Assembly (NCBI GenBank): GCA_027886185.1 | Contig: WOAB01000506.1 | Span: forward strand, 1,178,001 to 1,242,000 | DNA: 64,000 bases | Origin: Rheum nobile | Taxonomy: Eukaryota; Streptophyta; Magnoliopsida; Caryophyllales; Polygonaceae | Direction: 5' to 3' | Shown: positions 22,140 through 32,789 of the stretch, in pieces | Position numbering within the stretch: the first letter of the stretch is position 1 | Layout of the letters: every line of letters starts with the position of its first letter | Translations under genes and position numbers: made by a program | Notes under the pieces: generated by a model | Told to the model about the DNA's origin: nothing | Seen by the model: only the letters and a program-made list of their open reading frames with translations | Databases searched by the model: none

Positions 22140-24264
22140 GATTCCTAAATTAAGAGAAAGAAGTTGATGTTGGTGTGCTCCAAGTGCTTTAGTTATTAGA
22201 TCAACTAAGTGTAAATAGAGTGGATGTAAGTTGTTTCAAGGAAGCCTGACTGAATCTTCTCTCGTGTAAATTGAACATCAATCTCTAGATGTTTTGTTCT
22301 TTCATAAAAACAAGGATTAGCATCCAAATGTTGTATTGCCTTGTTACCACAGAACATAGTAATAGGCAAAGGAATTTCCACATAAGGATTCTCTTGGAGA
22401 ACTAGTCCAAACAAGATGAATTGTTGTAGAAGCCATACTCCTATACCCGACCTTTGCAGACGATCTAACAATTGTTGCTTGTTTCTTAGTTTTTCAAGAC
22501 AAGTGAATGTCCTAGGAAAAAATATACCCTATAAGTGACTTGCAAAACAAGCTCTCCAACCTGCATATGAAAATCAGTTACTTTGAGACTTTGTTTTATA
22601 GGATAGAATAAGCCTTTATGTATTGTGCATTTACGATAGCGAAGGACATGAAGAGCTGCTTCAAGATGTAATTGCCTATGTGACTATGTTGACTCACAAA
22701 CTTTGAAAGGTGTTGAACAACATAGGAAATATCTGGCCTTGCGAGAGACAAATAAAGCAACCTCTATGCCAACCTTCTATATTGCTCACCATCAGCCAAT
22801 AATTGTCCAACATCTAGTTATAACATCAATCTAGTGCAGTGGTGGAACCAGAAAGTTTTGAAAGAGGGGCACACTAATAGGTAATGCCGCACTGGTGAAC
22901 GCGACAAAGTAGGAGCGGGCAAAAATATTATTATTATTAAATAATTTGAATAAATTGATATATTCCTATAATTATTGTCAAATACTATAGTCTTTCATAT
23001 AACTGATTACAACTATTTTATATAAAATATATTGAGTATATAACACTTCCTTATAATAAAACGAACTAATACAAACTAAAATTAATTAACAAAATTGTAG
23101 AACAATATATATTATAAAGTGTACTTAAATAAAATACTTAAATTATATGTATATTGTCAGTAAGAGAATGTCATATCCCACTTTTTTTATAGGATGTGAA
23201 TAAGTGAATAAAAGAGTTATCTAAGAACTCTCCAAATTTTATAATTTATACATGACATATATATATTTTGTTTTTAATTCCTAATATTGTTTTTTCAATA
23301 ATTTAACCATATTGACATTTAAATATAAGATTAGTTTTTTTTGTTTGTTGATAAAAAATATGTTAAATATGAAAATGTATACTAAGCAATAAATAACCAA
23401 CTATATATTTATACTTAACCAACTCATGTATTGAATAAAAATATAAAATATAGAAAAAGAAGCAACAAATAGAGAGATTGAAATGAAAGTCTACAGGACT
23501 CGAACACGAGACCGTCTCCTTACCAAAATGAGTAGAGTACCACTTACACTATAGTTTCATGAGTATTCTATATGTATTAACTAATGGGTATAATAAGTTC
23601 GCAACAAGGAGGGGGGGGGGGTGGCTGTGACCCTGCTGGACCCCCCTTGATTCCGCCTCTGACCTAGTGGGTAAAGGAAATGAAGATATCTTGGCTTCTT
23701 CCATCTTAATTGTAGTGAGTGTGTCAGTAATATACTTTTACTGACTTAAATAGGTTCCATGATTGCCTATGGGCATCTCCATCCCTAATAAATACCTTGT
23801 CAACCAAGGTATTTGATGGTGAACTTCTTGTGCAAAGTTGCATTTATTTCATTTATGCCACAAACATCATCAAATTATTACGATATCATCCGCATACACT
23901 AATCAAGCAAGGAAAGATGCATCAATAATCCTCACAAATAATGGGTAGTCATTTGTGGAATGTACAAACCTTAAAGAGACCAAAAACTTAGTCATCTCTT
24001 GATTCCATTGCCTTGAAGCTTGTTTTAGACCATATACTGACCTCTTGAGCTTACAAACCTCATGATTTTGTACCTCATGATAACCCTCTGGTGGTTTCAT
24101 GTAGATATCATGTTGAAGGAAACCATGCAAAAATGCATTGTTTACATCTAATTGGAATAATGGCCAATTCTTAGTTGTTGCCAAAGCAATATCAATGTGC
24201 ATTGTAGTCAATTTAGCCACTAGACTGAAAGTATGCTTGTAATTCTTACCAAACTTCTATTTAA
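22140..24264 (-). pseudogene. Copia pol relic (RT to RNase H), minus strand
   Basis: On the minus strand, 24245-23903 encodes a Copia RT start (AKLTTMHIDIALATTKNWPL, then LDVNNAFLHG, MKPPEGY and VYGLKQASRQWNQ). Beyond an inserted repeat (about 22839-23664) come decayed RT-RNase H parts, ending in FYERTKHLEIDVQFTREKI (22290 region), a classic Copia RNase H C-terminus. Frameshifts, stops and the insertion make it non-functional. Its 5' side is cut at 24264 by an LTR-like sequence. It is unrelated in detail to Copia-A/B and older. Confidence 0.82.
22839..23664. mobile_element. Insertion in the Copia relic with GTGGTGGAACCAG-type ends
   Basis: One end reads CAGTGGTGGAACCAGAA. The other, reversed, reads CAGAGGCGGAATCAAG, an imperfect inverted repeat. 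CTAGTG occurs just outside both ends and may be a target duplication. The interior is AT-rich and non-coding and contains an 11-G run near 23612. The ends resemble a widespread plant non-autonomous repeat, and the start phrase recurs at about 51897 inside the CACTA element. Confidence 0.55.
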
Positions 24265-26300
24265 TGTAATACCCCCGATTTATAAAGGAAATATTACATG
24301 TTAGTGACCTTAGACTTTAATGTCTAAAGTCACCCAAGGCTTAACATCGAACAAAAATTTGTAAAATATGTAATACAATCATACAAATAAAGTAGTAGCG
24401 AAAGTCTTTTCAAATAAAAAAACAACTTATATAAACTCTTCTTATAACCAGTGGAAATTTAGTCTTAACAAAACATAAACGAATTAAGGATGACGGAAGA
24501 CTTTATAAAACTCTTAATGCATAGAATTACACCTTTCCAATAGTAAATCCCCAAAATGCATTTAAACCTTCATATATAGTATCATGAGATCCATCCATCG
24601 CCACCTTGAGTGCTCTCAAATTAACGATATCTGGAAAAAAATATATGTTACAACAAGTACAAATCCCTCACCGAGGTTAGTAGATCGACTCACAATAAAC
24701 ATATAATGTAACAGAAACTCAGATTGAAACATTTCATAAATATGCATGATGCATAATCGTAGGCAATGACTATGTACAAAGAGGTGAACATACAATAACT
24801 AACAATACATAACACCTCATCACAAATTATCTACTTCAACCATATTGATTTCAATATATCAAAATAACAAAACAGAATATGGTCGTTTCATCACTGAATT
24901 CTCAAATAATTATACTAGGTCCCTTAATATCATGTATCCTTTCAATAAATGGATGCTACCTAAATACCCAAAGATCAATACAGTAAATTGTACTCTATAC
25001 TAATAAGTTTAATCATTGATCATAAAATTCTCAAATATTGTATAGCTACCACAAGTGACAAGACCACTCAACCATTCACTTACTTAAAGCCCTACAACCA
25101 TCAATTTAAATTATCATGCACTTCCTCGATCTTGAATCTTACCTTCACATCTAAGTTCATTCAATAACCTCAACTTATAATTTTTACTTCATAATCTATA
25201 CCCCCAAAAAATTGAGTTAAGAACTCAATCAGCCTCACAACTTAATCTATATTCCCCGAATATATAAAAATATCATCAAGTTAGAAACTCAAACTTTCAA
25301 AAAACATCACAACTTAATCTATATCTCTTGAGTATAAAGTATCACTAATATAATCGAGTTAAAAAGAACTCAAACGTCCCAACAAACATCAAACAATTAC
25401 TTAACTCAATTATAATCACAACCCTGTAGATCCCAAATTTAAATCCACAGTAATATTTCTGCCCCCTTATATCCATCAAAGAAACACATGTTCATATTTA
25501 TAGTTTTAAGCACACCCTCACATATTAGTCACAACTTTTATATAAGAAATACCATGTCTAGCAACAAACAAGGCGTAGAAGATAACTAAGCAATTGTTGA
25601 ACAATCATATTCAAAACACTTAACCACATTAAAAATAATACAACTAAGATAACTTTATGTATCAACACATATATCACATCATAAGAAACATTAAATACAA
25701 AAACACATATATCACTACATAAATAACAATGAATGCACGTTCACACACACGCGGTCAGCTTAATTGCAACCATTTAACACACATTTACACCAGTTATATG
25801 AGATCAACATAGTTGAAAACATTTTTAACAAATACTCACACTAGGTGCACTTAGTTGCAACCTTAAACACCACACACGCATACACAAGGTTAGCTTACTT
25901 GCAACCTTAACCACACACTATGACAATTGGCCAAATCCAAGCTCATATTGGAAGTCCACGTATGTACAAAAGTTACTTTCTCAAGCCTACAATATAGCCA
26001 TACATACTGGCCTCATCTTATCCTCCAAACTATTTAGGGCCTCAATGATGATTTTGCAACTCTAATTGCGATCATCCCTCATCAATAACCATTCCCGAAC
26101 TTCAAGCATGTTCGGTCTATGATTCTCTTGTAAGAATCCCGTCGTAATGACATTAAGTGCTCAACTGAAATTGCCTTTGTTGGGACTACGACCAAACCAG
26201 TGGAGAATTCTCCCACCGCATCACCACCAAACAACAACAACACCAATTCTGGCGGGTCATCTTCTATGAAGCCAGCCTAGTACAACCGTGGTGGCCGGTC
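24265..26300 (-). repeat. Gypsy-like LTR end in reverse orientation (diverged)
   Basis: The segment starts TGTAATACCCCC and contains CACCCAAGGCTTAAC. Both match, in reverse complement, the last ~90 bp of the Gypsy LTR at 32790-35061 (ending GGGGTGTTACA, with GTTAAGCCTTGGGTGGC). It interrupts the minus-strand Copia relic. The other end of this LTR could not be found, so the right border given is only a guess. Confidence 0.5.
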
Positions 26301-27966
26301 TTTTTTTCAATCCTACAATGTCATTTCTTATTTTTAATCACCACTTTTTATACCATTGATCTAAAGATTACCAGTGCTTTCCATTATTACCCTAAACATA
26401 ATTTTAAATCACACTATACCTTACTGACTTTATTTAAGTTTTCCATTTAACTTATGTAAGAGAAACATATACTTCCGTGACATTTTAAATTTATCACATA
26501 ACCAATAGCCAATTCGATATGCAAACATGTACACTACAGTCGGTTAACTTGATTATATATATAATACATCAGTTTACTACCAACTACTACTAATTGCCAG
26601 CAAATATCATAACCTAAAGAAGAAAGATACATCGTGTTTTTATAGAAAAAATATTCAAACTTTTGATATAAAATTGAAAGATATCGTCTAATCAAAGAAG
26701 AAGAACAAATCTTCCAAATATGTAAGGCCGAGCAAAGTTTCAGGATAATATATATATGTCACCTAAGCAATAAAGTAGGTTTTTCATTTATATATCAGTA
26801 AATTATTTGATGTAAATTCCGCGTAATATCCTATATTTCCTCATCACGCTGATGGTTTTTACTAAGCTTTATACACATCTAGTGTCCAATTTCAATATTC
26901 TTATTAAAAAACATATTGTAAATTGCATACACTTTTCCCTATGTTAGTATGACTTCATTTCATAACATCACTCATACTAAGGGAATTGTTTTTACTACGT
27001 AAGAATAATATATACAACCCTTTTAAATTCTATACAATATTTATTGTAAATTGCATCAAGCCTAATTTATTTCCAAAGCACTTATTAAAAAGGAAAATTA
27101 CATGAATTCAATTATAATAAGGATAGTTTTGCAAAATTAACCATAAAAATTATAGAAATACACAAGGTATTTCATTTTACTTTTTATAATCTACAATTCA
27201 CCACCGAAAGCACACATTTGTTTGAAAAAAATATTAAAAATGTAGATGAAATTGAGTGAAAAAAGGACTAAAGTGACCAAAACCTTACATATTGACATTC
27301 GGGTGACGGTTTCTAACTAAAAATCCTAAGAGCTAATTACAAGACATGTCTAATTTGAGCATTCTTTCTTTTCCTTTTAAATTAAAAAATTTGAAAAGAA
27401 TTTATTTTTCAGAAAAAGGGTAAAATAAAATTAAAGATTCAGTTAAAAAAGGGAGAAAGAAATTAAAAACACAAAAAATATCGGAAAATACTTCTAGCAG
27501 ATCAACGTGTGATCTTGGTTTTCCTCAAAAATCATAATCATGCCACACTTCATTCTGCTAGAAGATCAATATATTATCTTTCCTAAACCTAGAAAATCAC
27601 AATCCACACTTCATTCTCTTTTGGCTTTTTAAGAGTACACTAAAAATAATCATGCCACCCATCTGTTTGGTGCCCAAACAAGTCGAAAGCGACGAGTATA
27701 TTTGTCAATATTAACTCGCCGGTGTTGAGCGATTATCATTTTCTTTTTTAATGTTTTGTCGTTTTCTTTTGCTAGAATTGTAGTCTCCAGGCAATTTTAT
27801 CTTGTCGCTTGGGAGAGCTTTTCTATGTAGCCCCTTTTCAAACTCAGTTTCAAAGTTCATCAATAAAAGTTTACCAAGTCTGGTCTATTCTAAGTCGATT
27901 TCATATGTCGTGCATGTTGAAATGATATTAATGTTGCGAAATACTTGGAATTTGATCGGTAAACAG
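26301..27966. other. Unassigned AT-rich DNA upstream of the Gypsy gag
   Basis: No coding region is visible. It contains a degenerate ~65-bp tandem repeat at about 27490-27620 (CCACACTTCATTCT units). A stretch near 27190-27330 resembles 37840-37980. A Gypsy 5' LTR and primer-binding site are expected somewhere before 27967 but neither is recognisable. Confidence 0.45.
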
Positions 27967-29260
27967 ATGGTGAACACAAGGAACACCATTCGTGCTGGTG
28001 CTGGGCCAAGCAACAACCCTAGACTGAATTTAGGAAATGCCGCGAACCCAGTGGATGAGAATGAGTCAGTTTCTCACAACAATCCCGTGGGCAGTGACCA
28101 AGTTTCGGTCCACGCTCCAGTAGTATTCGATGCTGCGGCAATTGAGGCCATTCAGGGGATTGTGATGCAAGCAGTCACCGATATTATGCGACCGATCGCG
28201 CCTCAGGCACAAGGTGTGCCAATTCCTCCTGTGGTTCCTAGATTCGAGGAGCCAGATATCCATGTACCCCATGAGGATACAGTCAGGAACATAGGCAATT
28301 ATGGTCGAGCACTGAAGGCCATTAGCTCTATGAGGCCTGACAGCTATGATGGAAAGGGAGAGCCAGTCAGAGTGGCGTATTGGTTCTCGCACATGGAACA
28401 ACTGTTCAGAAACGTCGAGTGCACAAAAGCTGAGAAGGTACACATCGCTTCCCTTCAACTGAAGGAGGTGGCTAGTGAATGGTGGGAAAACACCGGTCTA
28501 GCTGATCATCCTGGTTTGAACTGGGGAATGTTCAAGACAAAAATGACTGATCGTTTCTTTTCTCGGGCTACGAGGGAAGAGAAGCATAAGGAGTTCCTCT
28601 ATCAGAAGATGGATGGATTGAAGGTGACTGAGCTTGCGGCCAAGTTCAATCATCTGTTGCAGTACGCTGGGCCGGAAGTGTCCAGTGAAGAGCAGAAAAT
28701 CTGGCATTTCCACGAGTGGATGAATCCAGACATTAAGCCACTGATGGTGCGCCACGGATGCTCTACTCTGAAATAGTACGTGGACGCTGCCTAAAAGTTG
28801 GAGGTGACTCTGGAGGAGTCGACGAAAAAGCGCAATCGCCAGAGACCGGCACAGAGCTAGCCTCAGGCAAGTGGGTTCAAGCGACCCGTGCCACCGTCAA
28901 ACTTTGCCAAGTCGGGCCGGGCAAGAACGGAGATGACTCATGGAGGGTCTACGCAACGTTCGGGTCAGGGCAAGAATCCGATCCAGTGCTACAACTGTGG
29001 TACACCCGGGCACAAGAGCAATGAATGTCCGAAGGAAAGGAAGACGTGCTTTGCCTGCGGGAAGGAGGGGCACTTGCAGACATTTTGTCCGCAGAGGAGA
29101 CAAAAAGGAGTTGAGTCACAGCAAGGGTCCGTTAGTCATAACAACCGACCCATATTCAGATCAGTGGAGGCTCCTAGTCCTTCGACGCAGACAATTGCCC
29201 AGAACAAGGGGAAAGCCCCAACTGCTTCAGGAGGTCAAGGTCAGCGACTCTACGAGATGC
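27967..29260 (+). pseudogene. Gypsy gag with two CCHC zinc knuckles
   Basis: The start MVNTRN is typical of this clade. A Retrotrans_gag capsid domain covers about 28340-28750. After three stops come two nucleocapsid knuckles, CYNCGTPGHKSNEC (about 28987-29028) and CFACGKEGHLQTFC (about 29048-29089), both of the C-x2-C-x4-H-x4-C form. The stops fall where Gln would fit the family pattern (for example KLE preceded by TAA). Confidence 0.88.
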
Positions 29261-29269
29261 GTGAGGCTG

Positions 29270-29715
29270 ATGGACCAAATGCTCCTACTACTCAAGGTAT
29301 TCTTTACCTCCATTATATTTCTGTGTGTATACTTTTTGATTCGGGTGCTACTCATTCTTTCATCTTGGAAAGTTGCGTAAGTAAGCTAGACTTAGTATGC
29401 AACGAGGCTTGTGAGCCTTTTGTTGTGAATCTTCCCAATGGTGAACATTTGGTTGGAACCAAGCGTCTGTCAGAATTTCCGATTACCATTTAGGGTAGGA
29501 AGTTCGAAGCAGATTTGATCTGTATAGCCATGGCTCCATACGATATTATTCTCGGGATGGACTGGTTGACGTGTCATGGGGCGGTGATCGATTTCAGTTC
29601 AAGGACTGTGACAGTTTCATCCGGGGGCCAGTTTGTATGCAAGTTCAAGGGTCGTAATGGCGCTGATAACGGCAAGCTCATCAATGTGATGGCTGCGTGT
29701 AAGCTACTTCGATAA
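29270..29715 (+). pseudogene. Gypsy aspartic protease domain
   Basis: The active-site triplet DSG is at 29338-29346, within ILFDSGATHSFI. The protease fold continues to IILGMDWLTCHGAVIDF (about 29548-29600). Stops at about 29491 and 29713 separate it from gag and RT. Confidence 0.85.
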
Positions 29716-29847
29716 GGTTGTGTCGGGTACCTGTGCTATCTGGATAAGCCCAAGAGAGATGAGCCTTCAGTTCTTGATATTCCGGTCATTCACGAATTTC
29801 CGGATGTCTTTCCGAAGGAGATTCCCGGTTTACCCCCGAATCGTGAC

Positions 29848-32685
29848 GTGGAGTTTACCATTGATCTCGAGCCTGGTACCGCGCCGATCTCTAAGGCACC
29901 GTACCGGATGGCTCCAGCTGAGATGCAAGAGTTGGAAAAGCAACTCAAGGACCTTCTTGAGAAAGGATACATAAGGCTGAGTGCATCGCCTTGGGGCGCT
30001 CCGGTTTTGTTCGTCAAGAAGAAGGACGGATCATTCCGACTTTGTATCGACTATCGAGAGTTGAATAAGGTCATGATCAAGAATAAATATCCGTTGCCGA
30101 GGATTGATGATCTGTTGGATCAACTACAGGGAGCAAAAGTCTTTTTCAAGATCGATCTGAGATCTGGTTACCATCAGCTCAGGATTCGTGAGGAAGACAT
30201 TCCGAGGACTGCTTTCCGGATGAGGTATGGCCACTATGAATTCGTAGTCATGCCATTTGGCCTTACTAACGCTCTGGCGGTCTTCATGGATCTGATGCAT
30301 CGATGTTTCCACCAATACCTGGATAAGTTCGTGGTGGTCTTCATCGACGATATTTTGATCTATTCCCCGAGTGAGGAGGCTCACGAAGAACATCTTCGGA
30401 TCACCTTGTCAGTCCTTAGACAGAATCAGCTGTACGCAAAGTTGTCTAAGTGTGACTTCTGGATCAAAGAAGTGGCTTTCTTAGGCCATGTGATCAATGA
30501 GGATGGGGTTATGGTTGATCCCCAGAAAATTGAAGCGGTAGCCAACTGGAAGCGGCCTCAGAATGTGAAGGAGGTGCGCAGTTTCTTGGGACTCGCTGGA
30601 TATTACAAACGGTTCGTGGAGGGATTTTCTAAGATCGCTCTACCTATGACCGGTTTGCTACACAAGGTCCATAAGAAGTTTGTCTGGGATGACAAGTACG
30701 AGGCCAGTTTTCAGAAGTTAAAGCAGTGTCTGACCTCCGTACCAGTTTTGGTGCTACCGGAAGGGAACGATGGTTATGTAGTCTATAGTGATGCTTCGAA
30801 GAATGGGTTGGGATATGTACTGATGCAGAGGGGGAAGGTTATTGCGTACGCATCTAGACAATTGAAAACCTATGAGGCAAACTATCCGACGCATGATCTG
30901 GAGTTAGCAGCTGTAGTATTTGCGTTGAAGATTTGGAGGCACTATCTCTATGGTGTGAGGTGCCAAGTCTTCATCGATCATAAGAGTCTCAAGTATGTGT
31001 TCACTCAGAAGGAGCTGAATATGAGACAACGTCGCTGGTTAGAGCTACTCAAAGACTATGACATCAAGTTGCTGTATCATCCGGGCAAGGCTAATGTAGT
31101 AGCCGATGCATTGAGCCGGAAAACGCCACACGAGACTGTAGTGGCTCTACTCACTGTTCAGACCAAGCTGAACCAAGGGTTGTGCGAGATTGAAGTCTTG
31201 TACGATCAGCGTCGAGGATACCTGAGTATGCTAGAGATTCAGGCTACGCTACTTGATCAGATCAGGGAGAAGCAGGTTGATGACGTGGTCTTGGTAAAGC
31301 TAAGAAGTGAAGTGATGGACGGGAAAGCTCCCGGATTCGTGATTCAGGAGGATGGATCACTCTGGTTTCAGGACCGGATTTGTGTGCTTGACGTTGACCT
31401 TCGCCAGTTGGTGATGAAGGAGGCCCATTCGTCAGCTTATTCTGTACATCCAGGCTCTAGCAAGATGTACAAGGACCTCAGGAAGAAATTCTGGTGGCCC
31501 AACATGAAGTGGGACGTAGTAGAATTTGTGGCGAAATGCTTGACGTGTCAGAAGGTCAAGATAGAACACCGTAGACCAGGTGGTGAATTGCTACCTCTTC
31601 CACTGCCAGAGTGGAAATGGGAGGATATCGCTATAGATTTCGTCACAGGGTTGCCAAAGACTCAGAGTCAAAAGGATGCGATATGGGTAATCATTAATAG
31701 GCTCACGAAGAGTGCTCAATTCGTGGCTATCAAGTCAACATGGGGAACCCAGAAGCTATCAGAAGTGTTCCTATACGAGATTGTCCATTTGCATGGTATA
31801 CCAAAGACCATTGTATCGGATCGTGATGGCCGATTCATGTCGAGATTTTGGAAGGAACTCCACAAGGCCATGGGAACCGAGTTGAGGTTCAGTACTGCAT
31901 TTCATCCCCAAACGGATGAACAGTCTGAGAAGACCATCCAGACATTGGAAGATATGCCGAGAGCTTGTGTACTCGATCGTCCGACTAGCTGGGAGAACAG
32001 TCTGAGTCTGATTGAATTCACGTACAACAACAGTTGGCATGCTACCATTAAGATGGCTCCATTCGAGGATTTGTACGGTCAAAAGTGCAGATCTTCGATT
32101 TGTTGGGATGAAAATGCCGACAAGGTTCTGCTCGGACCGGAGTTAGTCGAAAGGACTGCCTCAGACATTGCTTTGATCAAACAGAGGATGTTGACAGCTC
32201 AGAGTCGACAAAAGTCTTACGCAGATCTGAAGCGCAGGATTGTCGAGTTCGAGGTTGGTGACAAGGTGTTTGTCAGGGTGTCGCCATCCAAGGGTGTGTT
32301 CAGGTTCGGCAAGCGTGGGAAGCTTAACCCTCACTACGTGGGACCGTTTGAGATCCTTGACAAGGTAGGGTCTCTAGCGTATCGTTTGGCATTGCCGCCG
32401 TCGGCGCATCCAGTACATAACGTGTTCCACGTGTCCTTGTTGAGAAAGTACATGCCAGATGCGTCTCATGTGCTGAGCTATGAAGACATCGAGATTCAGG
32501 CAAATCGTACCTACGAAGAGATACCTGTGCGTATTCTCGAACGTCGCGAGAAACAATTGCGGAACAAGGTAGTACCATTGGTACGGATTCTTTGGTCCAA
32601 GGCTGGATCTGAAGAGGTTACTTGGGAAACCTGGGAGACTGAGGCAGATATGCGTAATCGCTGTCCCGATCTGTTTTCGACCTAG
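29848..32685 (+). pseudogene. Gypsy RT-RNase H-integrase, uninterrupted 945-codon stretch
   Basis: The RT begins with [20 protein letters not shown]; its catalytic box is FIDD (30340-30351). RNase H follows with [25 protein letters not shown] and VVADALSR. The integrase has an HHCC domain ([18 protein letters not shown]) and DDE-core motifs IDFVTGLP and IVSDRDGRF. Its third motif reads [10 protein letters not shown], where the family usually has TDGQSER. It ends in a chromodomain-like tail. The stretch is long and well conserved, so the copy is not old, but upstream stops prevent it from being made as a gag-pol fusion. Confidence 0.93.
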
Positions 32686-32789
32686 TTTCGGGGTCGAAAC
32701 CTTTTTAAGGGGGTAGTGATGTAACACCTCATTTTTTTGGGTTATTTGGCCAAGTTTTGGGGTCGAAACTTCTTTTAAGGGGGAAGTGA
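32686..32789 (+). repeat. Duplicated polypurine tract and LTR start of the Gypsy element
   Basis: The block GGGGTCGAAAC-CTTTTAAGGGGG-AGTGATGTAA-ACC occurs twice, about 70 bp apart (32690-32735 and 32759-32805). Either TGTAACACC at 32720 or TGTAATACC at 32790 could be the LTR start. The second gives TGTAATACCCC, the better match to the LTR end GGGGTGTTACA. Confidence 0.75.

Larger units (their letters stand above)
27967..32685 (+). pseudogene. Ty3/Gypsy (Tekay/Del-like) gag-pol, one frame with five nonsense codons
   Basis: A single reading frame of about 1573 codons runs from MVNTRNTIRAGAG to the stop at 32685 with no frameshift. In-frame stops lie near 28774, 28792, 28858, 29491 and 29713. 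Domains in order are capsid (EWWENTG region), two CCHC knuckles, aspartic protease, RT, RNase H, integrase and a chromodomain-like C-terminus. All domains are listed separately. RT-before-integrase order marks Gypsy. The C-terminal end ([17 protein letters not shown]) resembles chromodomain-carrying Tekay/Del elements. Intact copies encode a polyprotein that assembles particles and integrates cDNA; this copy cannot be read through. Confidence 0.93.

Noticed and set aside
28066..28458. 130-codon minus-strand frame opposite Gypsy gag
   Set aside because: Shadow of the gag frame; no domain.
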